DNA of 64,000 nucleotides, taken from positions 32,868-96,867 of the forward strand of contig CAYZRS010000016.1 of the NCBI GenBank assembly GCA_964480915.1, read 5' to 3'. Below the pieces are notes generated by a model. The model searched no databases. It saw only the letters and a program-made list of their open reading frames with translations, and was not told the DNA's origin. This DNA comes from CAWGCE01 sp964480915 (GTDB taxonomy: Bacteria > Planctomycetota > Planctomycetia > Pirellulales > Pirellulaceae). The translations under genes were made by a program, and so were the position numbers. Positions 32,673-42,070 of the stretch are shown piece after piece. Numbering within the stretch: position 1 is the stretch's first letter; the number at the start of each line of letters is the position of its first letter.

Positions 32673-33815
32673 ATGGCCCGTTTTCAAATTCTATCGCTTG
32701 TGGGTGGTGGCATCCGTGGTGCGTTTGTCACTTCGTATCTCGATCGGTTAGAGCAAAAGCTGGGGCGTTCGATTGCCGAGTCGTTTGACTTGATCGCCGG
32801 TACTTCGACCGGGGCAATTATCGCCGCCGGTCTAGCGATCGGGATGTCGGCTGGTGAAGTGCACGAGTTCTACGTCCGCCACGGCGCATCGATCTTTACG
32901 CCTCGGCCCAAGTATCAAGCGCGCGGCTTGATGCGATTTCTTTTTCCGATGGCCAATTGGGCGTTTCGGATGAAGACGGGTGGCGAGTTGAGCACTGCCT
33001 TTCGATCGCGGTATTGTCCGGGCGCGCTGGAGCAGGCTTTCGCCGAAGGGTTTGGTGATCGCCAGCTGGGCGAGGTCGGCTCGACTCGACTCATCATTCC
33101 CGCCATCAACTTAACGCTCGGCCGACCTCAGGTCTTTCGCTCCAGTCATTTGCCAGCCGGTGTTCACGATCAGCAAATCAAAATTTCGGACGCGGTGATC
33201 GCGTCAAGTTCGGCTCCGACCTACTTTCCCCATCACCAGATTGGCGACAACGCTTATGTCGACGGTGGTTTGTGGGCGGCCGATCCGAGCATGTTGGCAC
33301 TTGCCGAAACGATGCGGATTCAACAGTTCGAAAAACGTCACGAGTCGAACCCTCGCTACGAAACGAACGAAGTGCACTTAATGTCGATTGGGACGGGGCG
33401 GACGAGTTTCTCCTGGGAGCCGCCCGGTGCCGATGCGGGGCTGCTTTACTGGGCGCCCCGCACTGCCGATGTGATGACCACATCGCAGGTGGAGGGAATC
33501 CACATGCCGTTGCAGTTCTTGTTGGGTGATCGCTACCACCACATCAACTTCAACATGGAACAAAAATGGAGCCTTGATGATGTGAGTTTCATGCCGCAGT
33601 TGTTCGCCAAGGGCGAAGAGGTCGCGGAGCAGAGTTTTTCAGAAGTGGAAGCGCGCTTCTTTAGGCATACCCGCAAGCAGTTCGTGCCTTATCAAGAGGG
33701 ATCGGACGAGCTGGCTCCGAAAGCCGCTACGATTCCGTCGGCTCGTGCCAGTGTAAGGCCTTCCGTCAGATTGCCATCTTGGCCTTCACCAGCGACAGAA
33801 TCACTGCCACGGTGA
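32673..33815 (+). CDS. Patatin-like phospholipase
   Basis: This 380-residue protein has the oxyanion motif GGGIRG at residues 11-16, the nucleophile serine in GTSTG (Ser about 45) and the catalytic aspartate in DGG (AYVDGGLWAADP). These make up the complete Ser-Asp dyad of patatin lipid acyl hydrolases. No signal peptide is seen, so it acts in the cytoplasm or at the inner membrane. No nucleotide cyclase or other CBASS gene lies nearby, so a defence role is not indicated. Its 3' end overlaps the convergent AEC gene by 50 bases. Confidence 0.92.
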   Translation: MARFQILSLVGGGIRGAFVTSYLDRLEQKLGRSIAESFDLIAGTSTGAIIAAGLAIGMSAGEVHEFYVRHGASIFTPRPKYQARGLMRFLFPMANWAFRMKTGGELSTAFRSRYCPGALEQAFAEGFGDRQLGEVGSTRLIIPAINLTLGRPQVFRSSHLPAGVHDQQIKISDAVIASSSAPTYFPHHQIGDNAYVDGGLWAADPSMLALAETMRIQQFEKRHESNPRYETNEVHLMSIGTGRTSFSWEPPGADAGLLYWAPRTADVMTTSQVEGIHMPLQFLLGDRYHHINFNMEQKWSLDDVSFMPQLFAKGEEVAEQSFSEVEARFFRHTRKQFVPYQEGSDELAPKAATIPSARASVRPSVRLPSWPSPATESLPR

Positions 33816-34689
33816 TCGCGCTGCCGAGCGTCGTCCAAAAAACGCAGGCGGCGGCCGTCTCGGCGTCACCGTCGACTTCTAGTGTTAAGACCAGCGAGTT
33901 GATCGCGGTGGGTGCTGCGGATGCCATGATCAGCGCCGCGCCGGGCATCGGCCACAGATCGAACATGACCACAGCGACCGCGGTGGCCGCGGGTACGACC
34001 AGCAGTTTCAACAGCATGACCGGCAGCACCAAGCGCCATTTGGGCCACGTCGCGTTTTCCACCAACTGAGCGCCCAAAATGATCAAGGCCGTCGGAACGA
34101 CAGCACCGCCCAGTCGATTGAGGGCGTAGTCGAGCCACCCCGGTAGCGCCAAGTTCCAGCCTCTCAAGACGAGCGCCGCAATCACGACATAGGTGTAGGG
34201 CAATTTGAAGAACTGAAGCGCGCCTCGGAAGCCGGTCCCCTGCCCGATCGCCAGCACCGAGTAGGCTCCCCAGAAGACGACCGTGTTTAAGAACATCATC
34301 ACGACCGCTTGAATTCGGCCTCCCTCCTCTCCGAACGCCAGCTCGGAAAACGGAATTCCGAAGTTCCCCGCGTTGAAGAAGACGCTGGCGACCATTGCGG
34401 CCGAGACGGTGGCCGGCGACGCACCGGCGGCTCTCATGATCAGCAGCACCGCGACCCCAATCAGGAGCAATGGGAGCGTGAGGGCGAGTCCCGATCTGCC
34501 AATTTCGGCCCAGGTCAGTTGGCTCGCAATCAGTCGGGAGAACAAGAACGAGGGGACGAACAGGTTCATATTGATGCGAACCAGCGTCTTCAGGTCGAGT
34601 TGAAACGCTCGATGGACGATTCCACCTAGGGCGACCATGAAGAATATGGGCAGCAGGATGTTGACGAAAATGAAGGCGATATTGGCCAT
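33766..34689 (-). CDS. AEC family transporter (auxin efflux carrier-like permease)
   Basis: The 307-residue membrane protein has about ten hydrophobic segments, beginning FVNILLPIFFMVALGGIVHRAF with the family motif RINMNLFVPSFLFSRLI, then GNFGIPFSELAFGEEG in the middle and a C-terminal segment ending VILSLVKA. AEC carriers move organic acids or other anions. No substrate clue lies in the neighbours. It overlaps the patatin gene tail to tail by 50 bases. Confidence 0.92.
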   Translation of the reverse strand: MANIAFIFVNILLPIFFMVALGGIVHRAFQLDLKTLVRINMNLFVPSFLFSRLIASQLTWAEIGRSGLALTLPLLLIGVAVLLIMRAAGASPATVSAAMVASVFFNAGNFGIPFSELAFGEEGGRIQAVVMMFLNTVVFWGAYSVLAIGQGTGFRGALQFFKLPYTYVVIAALVLRGWNLALPGWLDYALNRLGGAVVPTALIILGAQLVENATWPKWRLVLPVMLLKLLVVPAATAVAVVMFDLWPMPGAALIMASAAPTAINSLVLTLEVDGDAETAAACVFWTTLGSAITVAVILSLVKAKMAI

Positions 34690-34900
34690 AGGGCGACTTC
34701 GAATTCACGGTATTGGGAAGGTATGTCGGCTTGAGAATCGCCCTGTTGTCACGTTGGTAGGCGGCCATATACTACTTGGGTGTTTGGAGTTACGACACGT
34801 CAGTTGGTCGCCCTGGGGTGCCTTTGACCGGGGCCGAGCCACTTTTGGCTGTGCAGCCGAGCAAACGCTTCTGCGAACACCACTTTGAGAAGGATATTCA

Positions 34901-35818
34901 GTGGAAACCGTACAACAGTCTTGGTTCGAGCGCAACGAATTCCTCGTCCGCAGGTTGCACTCTTTGAGTGGACTGATTCCGGTCGGCGCCTACATGTGCG
35001 TCCACCTGCTGACGAACGCTACCGTGCTCGACAGCCCTGCCACGTTCCAAAAGAACGTCTTCAGCATTCATAGTCTTGGCAAATTACTGCCGCTCGTGGA
35101 ATGGGGCTTCATCTTTTTGCCTCTGCTCTTCCACGCCTTCGTCGGCATTGCGATCATGCGCAGTGGCGTTTCGAACAGCGGCAAGTATACGACCAGCAGC
35201 AATGTGCGTTACACGTTGCAGCGAGCGACCGGGATGATCGCGTTCTTCTTCATCATGTGGCACGTCTTCCATATGCATGGTTGGTTCCACTTCGACGCGT
35301 GGATTAAGAATGTCGCCAGTCGATTGGGTGGGGCTCAGTTCTCGCCCTACAACGCGGCCTCGTCTGCGGGCGCCGCGATCCAGGCTTCGATGTTGGTGCA
35401 AATTTTGTACGCCGTCGGGATACTGTCTTGCGTCTTTCACCTGGCCAATGGCTTGTGGACGATGGGGATTACCTGGGGCGTTTGGGTGAGCCCAGCGGCT
35501 CAGAAGCGCGCCAATTACTTCTGCGGCGCATTTGGATTGGCGTTGGCATTCGTTGGGATGAGCGCTTTGGTCGGGATGCGGCAAGTCGATGTCGACGCTG
35601 CCAAAGCGGTGGAAGACAAGATGTACGAAAGCCGCGTCGCTGCGGGTGAAATGCAAGACATGCCGCACAAGCGATCGGGTGGGCATGGCGATCACGAGGA
35701 ACCGGCGGTTGAAGAATCGCTGAAAGCGTTGGATGCGGACGGGCACGCCGACAATTCGAAGGCTCCGTTGAACGCTGTGTTGCCGGAAGTGGAAGTCTCG
35801 CGTCAGCCCATCCGGTAA
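34901..35818 (+). CDS. sdhC: SdhC, succinate dehydrogenase cytochrome b subunit (B-type)
   Basis: The protein of 305 aa is a di-heme B-type anchor with five membrane helices (HSLSGLIPVGAYMCVHLL, VEWGFIFLPLLFHAFVGIAI, ATGMIAFFFIMWHVFHMHGW, ILSCVFHLANGLWTMGITWG, FCGAFGLALAFVGMSALVG). Conserved histidines for heme are in HSL, FHA, WHVFHMHGW and FHLANG. A 75-residue hydrophilic C-terminal extension (HKRSGGHGDHEEPAVEESL) is unusual for the family. The start is GTG with AAGGA upstream. First gene of sdhCAB. Confidence 0.95.
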   Translation: METVQQSWFERNEFLVRRLHSLSGLIPVGAYMCVHLLTNATVLDSPATFQKNVFSIHSLGKLLPLVEWGFIFLPLLFHAFVGIAIMRSGVSNSGKYTTSSNVRYTLQRATGMIAFFFIMWHVFHMHGWFHFDAWIKNVASRLGGAQFSPYNAASSAGAAIQASMLVQILYAVGILSCVFHLANGLWTMGITWGVWVSPAAQKRANYFCGAFGLALAFVGMSALVGMRQVDVDAAKAVEDKMYESRVAAGEMQDMPHKRSGGHGDHEEPAVEESLKALDADGHADNSKAPLNAVLPEVEVSRQPIR

Positions 35819-35863
35819 CGCGGAACCATTTAGGATCAATCGGACTTATAGGAAGCGTAGAAC

Positions 35864-37864
35864 ATGGCTCAGCCTCGAGTACTCATCATTGGCGGCGGTT
35901 TGGCCGGTATGTCGGCCGCAATGAAACTGTCCGAATTGGGCGCACATGTTGATTTGGTTAGTTTGACGCCTGTCAAACGATCGCACAGCGTTTGCGCTCA
36001 GGGCGGTATCAACAGCGTCAACGATCAGACTCGCCAATTGGGCGATGCCGAATTAAAGCATTTCGATGACACCGTTTATGGTGGCGACTTTCTCAACCAC
36101 CAACCGCCCGTCAAAGAGATGGCCGATTGGGCACCGAAAATTATCGATCTGATGGATCGTCTGGGGGTGACGTTTAATCGCACCAAAGAAGGGTTCATCG
36201 ATCGTCGCCGCTTCGGCGGTACGTTGTACAAACGGACGGCCTTTGCCGGAGCGACGACCGGGCAGCAATTGTTGTACGCCTTGGACGAGCAGTGTCGCCG
36301 CTGGGAATCGGCCGGCAACATCCGCAAGTATGAGTTCTGGGACTTCCTTGGTCCGATCATGGATGATCAGGGTGTCTGTCGCGGTGCGGTTTGCCAAGAC
36401 CTACGCACCATGGAAATTCGCTCCTTCCCGGCGGCCGCGGTGATCGTGGCGACCGGCGGCTGCGGCTTGGTCTACGGCCGTTCGACGATGTCGATGGCCT
36501 GTACGGGCAGCGCAGCCAGTCGCTGTTTCCGGGCCGGTGTGAGTTACGCCAACGGCGAATTCATCCAGGTCCATCCGACGGCGATTCCAGGTGCTGACAA
36601 ATTGCGTCTGATGAGCGAATCGGCTCGTGGCGAAGGTGGCCGTGTGTGGGTCCCGCGGACTCCGCAAGATTCACGACCGGCGACTGACATTCCGGAATCA
36701 GAGCGTTACTACTTCTTGGAAGAGCGCTATCCGGCCTACGGCAATTTGGTCCCTCGTGACATTGCCACGCGTGAAATTTTCAACGTGTGTGTCAACGAAG
36801 GGTTGAGCGTCGAGGCCGATCGCCAGTGCGTTTACCTGGATCTGACGCATATCGAACGGAGCGAACTCGATCGCAAACTGGGCGGCATCTTGGAAATCTA
36901 CGAGAAGTTCCAAGGCGTTGATCCGCGAGACGTGCCGATGAAGATTTTCCCGGCGGTGCACTATTCGATGGGCGGCATGTGGGCCGGCTACGAAGAGAAT
37001 GCGGACGGCGGCTTGGCCGTTGGCTCGCCCAAAAATCACGAGACGAACATTCCCGGACTGTATGCAATCGGCGAATGTGATTACCAATACCACGGCGGAA
37101 ACCGGTTGGGGGCGAATTCGCTACTGAGCTGTATCTTCACCGGACTGTTCGTCGCGCCGGGCATCGTCAACTTGATGAAAAATGGCGGCCATGATGTGGA
37201 CGAATCGATCTACACTTCGGCGGTCAAGGAAAAGCAGGCAGAGCATGATCGCCTGCTCAACCGACCCGGCGGCAAAGAGAATCCTTATTTGATTCACCAA
37301 GAGTTGGGCCAAATCATGACGAAGGCGGCGACCGTTGTCCGCTTCAATGATCAATTGGATGAAGCCTACGCTCGCGTCGACGATTTGCAGGCACGAGCCG
37401 CCAAGTGCTCGCTGTCCGATACGGGCAACTGGACGAACCAAAACGTCGTCTTTACGAAGGCGCTGATCGACATGTTCCCGCTCGCGAAAACGATCTTGAA
37501 GGGAGCTCGCCAGCGCGACGAATGTCGTGGTGCTCATTACAAGCCAGATTTCGACATGCCGGGTATCGAATCAACCGACCCGACCGAACGGCGTAAGCTA
37601 GCGGAAGAATGGTGCGATCGGTTCGAAGAGAACAATCAGAAGTGGCTAAAGACGACCGTTGCGTCGCTTGACGAAGACGGCGAGCCGCAGATTGTCTATG
37701 AAGACGTCAACACCGGCTCGATTCCGCCTCGCCCTCGCCTGTACGGAAAGGTCGGTGGTGACATCATCGAAGAGGTGTGGAAAGAGCGGAGTCAGGCGAA
37801 GCTGGCAGCCAACGGCAATGGAGCCAAAGTTGCTCCAGGCAAGTCGGCTGCGGTTACCAATTAA
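35864..37864 (+). CDS. sdhA: SdhA, succinate dehydrogenase flavoprotein subunit
   Basis: The 666-residue protein has the FAD-binding GGGLAGMSAAMKLSELGAHVD, the covalent-FAD histidine segment HSVCAQGGIN, the active-site segments HPTAIPGADKLRLMSESARGEGG and GGMWAGYEENADGG, and the C-terminal helical domain NQNVVFTKALIDMFPLAKTIL with a catalytic Arg segment. It oxidises succinate in the TCA cycle and feeds quinone through SdhB and SdhC. Start ATG 35864, 45 bases after sdhC. Confidence 0.97.
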   Translation: MAQPRVLIIGGGLAGMSAAMKLSELGAHVDLVSLTPVKRSHSVCAQGGINSVNDQTRQLGDAELKHFDDTVYGGDFLNHQPPVKEMADWAPKIIDLMDRLGVTFNRTKEGFIDRRRFGGTLYKRTAFAGATTGQQLLYALDEQCRRWESAGNIRKYEFWDFLGPIMDDQGVCRGAVCQDLRTMEIRSFPAAAVIVATGGCGLVYGRSTMSMACTGSAASRCFRAGVSYANGEFIQVHPTAIPGADKLRLMSESARGEGGRVWVPRTPQDSRPATDIPESERYYFLEERYPAYGNLVPRDIATREIFNVCVNEGLSVEADRQCVYLDLTHIERSELDRKLGGILEIYEKFQGVDPRDVPMKIFPAVHYSMGGMWAGYEENADGGLAVGSPKNHETNIPGLYAIGECDYQYHGGNRLGANSLLSCIFTGLFVAPGIVNLMKNGGHDVDESIYTSAVKEKQAEHDRLLNRPGGKENPYLIHQELGQIMTKAATVVRFNDQLDEAYARVDDLQARAAKCSLSDTGNWTNQNVVFTKALIDMFPLAKTILKGARQRDECRGAHYKPDFDMPGIESTDPTERRKLAEEWCDRFEENNQKWLKTTVASLDEDGEPQIVYEDVNTGSIPPRPRLYGKVGGDIIEEVWKERSQAKLAANGNGAKVAPGKSAAVTN

Positions 37865-37927
37865 GCGGCCGAGAGAAGCGATTCACCATCGAATAGTCAG
37901 TTAACACGTTGCGGTAGGATTTGACGC

Positions 37928-38770
37928 ATGATCAGTGATAATAAGCAACCGTCATCATTCGAAGTCCGAGTGCTCAGGCAGGACGCGCCTGGCGAATCGT
38001 CCTACTGGGAGCGTCACCGGGTCAATCATGAACCCGATATGAATGTGATCAGCGTGCTACAGCGGATCGCTGCTGGAGCCACGACGGCCGATGGGCGGGA
38101 CGTGTCGCCGGTGGCTTGGGACTGCAATTGTCTCGAAGAAGTATGTGGCGCCTGCACAATGGTGGTGAACGGCAAGGTGCGACAGGCGTGCACGGCACTC
38201 GTCGATCGATTGCTAGAGGATGAGCCGGGTGAGATCGAACTGCGGCCGATGACCAAGTTCCCCGTGGTTCGGGATTTGTGCGTTGATCGCCAGCGGATGT
38301 TCCACAATCTGAAACGAGTCAAAGCTTGGGTTCATGTCGATGGCTATTACGACATGGGCAAAGGGCCCGTCCAATCGCAAAGTGACCAAGAGGCCGCTTA
38401 TCCGTTGAGTCAGTGCATGAGTTGCGGATGCTGTGTCGAAGCATGTCCGCAGTTCACAAAGGTCGAATTAGTCCAACGCAAAGGCGAATCGGCAGCCGAT
38501 TTCGAGGCCCGCAAAGAAGCGTCCTACAACACGACCTTCCTCGGACCCCATGCGATTAGTCAGGCGGTCCTGTTCAACAATAACCCGACCGGAAAAATGG
38601 CCGCCGGCGAACGGCTGGATGCACTCACGGAAGCGGGCGGGATCCAAGTGTGCGGCAATGCCCAAAACTGCGTCGCGGTTTGTCCTAAAGAAATTCCGCT
38701 CACGACCTCGATCGCCCAAGCCGGCCGGGCCACGACGCTGCACAAGCTGAAGAAGTGGTTCGACAAGTAG
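37928..38770 (+). CDS. sdhB: SdhB, succinate dehydrogenase iron-sulfur subunit
   Basis: This 280-residue protein shows ligands for all three clusters: the 2Fe-2S site CNCLEEVCGACTMVVNG with the distal Cys of RQAC, the 4Fe-4S site CMSCGCCVEACP, and the 3Fe-4S site CGNAQNCVAVCPKEIPLTTSIA. It follows sdhA by 63 bases and completes a three-subunit B-type complex. Confidence 0.97.
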   Translation: MISDNKQPSSFEVRVLRQDAPGESSYWERHRVNHEPDMNVISVLQRIAAGATTADGRDVSPVAWDCNCLEEVCGACTMVVNGKVRQACTALVDRLLEDEPGEIELRPMTKFPVVRDLCVDRQRMFHNLKRVKAWVHVDGYYDMGKGPVQSQSDQEAAYPLSQCMSCGCCVEACPQFTKVELVQRKGESAADFEARKEASYNTTFLGPHAISQAVLFNNNPTGKMAAGERLDALTEAGGIQVCGNAQNCVAVCPKEIPLTTSIAQAGRATTLHKLKKWFDK

Positions 38771-39196
38771 CGCTGTCCAGTCGACCGTGCATGAACGTCG
38801 TATTCTTCCGCTTCGAGCAAGGCGCGGCCAACATCCTTTCCCTGCGCCTCTCCTGCAACGGAATGTCGCCTTTCGCTCCGCGAAAGTAGCGGAGTCAGGA
38901 TTGTCTCTCCATGGCAGGTGTTTGGAATGGCGGCGATCGCCTGCTTTCACGCTACTTTTGCGGAGCCAAAAACGACTTTCGCTACACGGACACCGATCTC
39001 GCAATCGCACTACGATCTAAGCGAATGCCATCGGACAAGCGCCAAAACGGCTCATGACGACTGGGGCCCAGGTCGCGGGTGCCAAGCCACGCCGAATCGA
39101 GCCCCCCCAGGCTGAACGACCGGTTTTACCCCATCCTGCGGTGGGTAATTTGTGACCTAGACTTTGGCTGCCAAACTCTCCCGATTCGAGGTCGCC
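38771..39196. repeat. Intergenic region with REP-like inverted repeat
   Basis: This 426-base gap holds GCTCCGCGAAAGTAGC (38875-38890) and its near-exact inverse GCTACTTTTGCGGAGC (38951-38966; 15 of 16 positions). Small nested hairpins such as ctttcgc-tcc-gcgaaag lie at 38870-38886. Similar ctttcgc/gcgaaag palindromes are, as I recall, scattered through intergenic DNA of this bacterial group. I see no supported gene here. Confidence 0.5.
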
Positions 39197-39856
39197 ATGA
39201 CGATGCTTGCTGGACATGTCACGTACATACTGATTGCCCTTTCCTACCTGCTGCGAGACATCTTGTGGCTGCGTTGGGCCGCGTTGATCGCCAGTGCCTG
39301 CTCGGTTGTATTCAATTATTTTGCTCCTGCGGCTCCCCTTTGGATACCAATCTTCTGGAACGTCCTTTTTATCGCAATCAACGCGTACCATATCGCCAAA
39401 CTGCTGCGACGTTCCAACTCGGACTTGATGAGAGCCGAAGAGATCGAATTGGCGCGCACATTCCTGTGCGGCGCGTCACCGCATCAGCTGAGTGAGTTGT
39501 TCGAAGTGGGCGAATGGCGTGACCTGAATACGGGCGACGTCTTGGCGCGCGAGGGGACTCGCTGCGAACAAATTTCTGTCCTCTATGAGGGCGAGGTCCA
39601 GATCATGTTGGATGGACGCGTTCAGGGCATCATCCAAGAGCAGACGTTTGTCGGTGAGATCAGTTTTCTGACCGGAGAAAACGCCTCGGCAACCGTCGTC
39701 GTTACCCAACCGTCGAAAGCGCTGGTGTGGTCGATGGAAACATTGACCAAAATCCTATCCCGCGACGAACAGCTAAACGCCCAATTCCAAAAATGGTTGG
39801 CGGTCGATGTTGTCCGAAAACTGTCCCGCCGCGAAGACGAACTGGTGGGCGTCTAG
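39197..39856 (+). CDS. Popeye-like membrane protein with cyclic-nucleotide-binding domain
   Basis: The 219-residue protein has three N-terminal membrane helices (MLAGHVTYILIALSYLL, WAALIASACSVVFNYFA, IPIFWNVLFIAINAYHIAKLL) followed by a cNMP-binding beta-roll (LNTGDVLAREGTRCEQISVLYEGEVQIML, FVGEISFLTGENASATVVVT), the topology of Popeye proteins. The phosphate-binding cassette FVGEISFLTGENASATV lacks the Arg of the classical GE-x-ALL-x-x-x-x-R-x-A, so ligand binding is uncertain. ATG 39197 has GAGG 5-6 bases upstream; a TTG at 39164 is less likely. Confidence 0.85.
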   Translation: MTMLAGHVTYILIALSYLLRDILWLRWAALIASACSVVFNYFAPAAPLWIPIFWNVLFIAINAYHIAKLLRRSNSDLMRAEEIELARTFLCGASPHQLSELFEVGEWRDLNTGDVLAREGTRCEQISVLYEGEVQIMLDGRVQGIIQEQTFVGEISFLTGENASATVVVTQPSKALVWSMETLTKILSRDEQLNAQFQKWLAVDVVRKLSRREDELVGV

Positions 39857-39881
39857 CGGTATTCTTGATGAAGAATCAACG

Positions 39882-39914
39882 AAAAAAGGCACGGCTAACA
39901 GCCGTGCCTTTTTG
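39882..39914. terminator. Bidirectional intrinsic terminator
   Basis: A 12-bp perfect stem (aaaggcacggct / agccgtgccttt) with loop AAC, A-tract on the left and T-tract on the right, lies between the convergent Popeye-like gene and fusA. Confidence 0.9.
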
Positions 39915-39970
39915 GATTTGATTCGATCTCGATCGCCCTTGAATGCCCAGCTTAGCCGGGCGATCCAGAA

Positions 39971-42070
39971 CTAAGCGGGCTGCAATTCCTTGCGGCGCTC
40001 TTCGATGATTTCCGCTTGGATGTTCGACGGTACTGGAGCGTACTTGTAAAGTTCCATGCTGAACGAGCCTTGGCCCTGTGTGGCACTTCGCAAATCGGTC
40101 GAGTAACCAAACGTCTCCGCCAGCGGAATGTGGGCAATGATCACTGTGACCCGGTTGTTGGTCTGCGTACTCACAACCATGCCACGCTTACTGCTGACTT
40201 GTCCGACGCAAGTGCCTTGGAACTCTTCCGGGCATTCGATTTCGATCAGCATCAGCGGCTCAAGCAGAACCGGCTTCATGCGATTGAAGTTCTCACGGAA
40301 ACATTCCTGAGCGGTCAGCATGAACGCCATGTCACTACTATCCACGTCATGGTACGTACCATCGTCGAGGTCGACTTTGATACCGACCACGGGGTAACCA
40401 GCGACAGGTCCCTTGTCCATCATCTTGGCGAAGCCCTTTTCGATCGCCGGGATGAAGTTCTTCGGGATGCGACCACCGGTGACATTGTCGTTGAAGAGCA
40501 GCTCCTTGCCTTCGTTCTCGGCAATCTCCTCGTCCGACATGGGGCCCATCTTGCCCACGATGTGTCCGTATTGACCCGAACCACCCGTTTGCTTCTTACG
40601 CTTGTGGTTGAATTCGAACGGTACGGTGGCCGATTCGCGGTAGCTAACTTTCGGTGCACCCGTTTCGACTTCGACGCCATACTCACGTTTGATCCGTTCG
40701 ACGTAGACTTCGAGATGCAGCTCGCCCATACCGGCGATAATCGTCTCGTTTGTTTCTTCATCGGTCGAAACGTGGAACGTCGGGTCTTCCTTGCGGAAGC
40801 GTTGCAATGCCTTGCTCAACTTGTCCGACATGTCACGCGATTTCGGTGCGATCGAAATCTTGATCACCGGATCGGCAACGAAGATGTTTTCGAGCGAGCA
40901 GAATTTGGTCGTCGCACAGTAGGTATCACCACTGGCACAATCGACGCCCATGATGGCGACGATGTCACCCGCTTCGGCCGTGTCGATCTCTTCCCGTTTG
41001 TCCGAGTGCATCTTCACGATACGAGCAAAGCGGTCCTTCTTGCCGGTACGCTGGTTGAAGTAGGTTTCGCCCTTCTTGATCGTCCCTTGGTAGACGCGGG
41101 TGTAGGTCAGTTGACCGTACTCGTCATCGGTGATCTTGAAGGCCATGGCCACCAACGGTGCATTGGGGTCGGAAACCAATTCCATCTTCTTGCCATCTTC
41201 GCTGGGGTCATTACCAACGTTTTTGATCTCTGGTGGTGATGGCAAGTAGCGCGTGATCGCATCGAGGAGTGGCTGAACGCCTTTGTTCTTAAAGGCCGAG
41301 CCGAGGAACACGGGTGTGAATTCTTGTTCCAACACGGCACTACGCGTGATGGTATGAATCGCTTCTTCGCTGATCTCTTCTTCACCGAGCAGCTTTTCCA
41401 TCAGGTCGTCGCTGTACATCGAGAGCGATTCGAGCATCGCCGCACGTGCGGTGGCAGCTTCTTCCTTGAGGTTTTCAGGAATCTCTTCGGTGCGAACATT
41501 TTCGCCGTTGGAGCCGTCGAAGTAGATCGCTTTCATCGTGATCAGGTCGACCACACCTTCGAAGTCATCTTCGAGGCCGATGGGAATCTGCATCAGCACG
41601 GCATCCGCGCCCAGCTTGTCACGGACTTGTTGAACGACCGAAACGGGATTGGCACCGGTACGATCCATCTTGTTGATGAATGCCAAGCGAGGCACGTGGT
41701 AGCGCTTCATTTGACGATCGACCGTCATCGATTGGCTTTGCACGCCGCCGACCGAGCAGAGGACCAAGATGGCACCGTCGAGAACGCGAAGGGAACGTTC
41801 GACTTCGACCGTGAAGTCAACGTGGCCTGGCGTATCGATCAGATTGATATCGAAACCGTCCCACTTCAATGACGTGGCGGCACTGGTGATCGTGATTCCA
41901 CGTTCTTTTTCCAGTTCCATGTGGTCCATCGTAGCGCCGTCTCCACCACCACGAACGTCTTCAATCTTGTGAATACGTCCACCGTAGAACAGGATGCGCT
42001 CGCTCAACGTCGTCTTGCCTGAGTCGATGTGAGCCGAAATACCGATGTTTCTAAGTTTCTTAAGGTCCAT
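39971..42070 (-). CDS. fusA: Translation elongation factor G
   Basis: This 699-residue GTPase drives translocation on the ribosome. G1 is AHIDSGKTT, with DTPGHVDF (G3) and NKMDRTGAN (G4) following; domains II-V run through CASGDTYC, GMGELHLEVYVERIKREYGV and the C-terminal GQGSFSMELYKYAPVP. The P-loop AHIDSGKTTLSERILFYGG, with Ser after Asp, and the DSGKTTL-ER-LFY wording resemble the spdEFG/mitochondrial-type EF-G clade found in spirochetes and planctomycetes. ATG 42070 begins MDLKKLRNIGIS. It stands alone rather than in an rps-tuf operon. Confidence 0.96.
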   Translation of the reverse strand: MDLKKLRNIGISAHIDSGKTTLSERILFYGGRIHKIEDVRGGGDGATMDHMELEKERGITITSAATSLKWDGFDINLIDTPGHVDFTVEVERSLRVLDGAILVLCSVGGVQSQSMTVDRQMKRYHVPRLAFINKMDRTGANPVSVVQQVRDKLGADAVLMQIPIGLEDDFEGVVDLITMKAIYFDGSNGENVRTEEIPENLKEEAATARAAMLESLSMYSDDLMEKLLGEEEISEEAIHTITRSAVLEQEFTPVFLGSAFKNKGVQPLLDAITRYLPSPPEIKNVGNDPSEDGKKMELVSDPNAPLVAMAFKITDDEYGQLTYTRVYQGTIKKGETYFNQRTGKKDRFARIVKMHSDKREEIDTAEAGDIVAIMGVDCASGDTYCATTKFCSLENIFVADPVIKISIAPKSRDMSDKLSKALQRFRKEDPTFHVSTDEETNETIIAGMGELHLEVYVERIKREYGVEVETGAPKVSYRESATVPFEFNHKRKKQTGGSGQYGHIVGKMGPMSDEEIAENEGKELLFNDNVTGGRIPKNFIPAIEKGFAKMMDKGPVAGYPVVGIKVDLDDGTYHDVDSSDMAFMLTAQECFRENFNRMKPVLLEPLMLIEIECPEEFQGTCVGQVSSKRGMVVSTQTNNRVTVIIAHIPLAETFGYSTDLRSATQGQGSFSMELYKYAPVPSNIQAEIIEERRKELQPA

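Noticed and set aside
32673..33815. Patatin as a CBASS effector
   Set aside because: No cyclic-nucleotide synthase, Cap2/Cap3 or other defence gene lies nearby; isolated patatins are common housekeeping proteins.
40016..41239. Plus-strand frame of 407 codons
   Set aside because: It is the antisense shadow of fusA, with no ribosome-binding site or known product.
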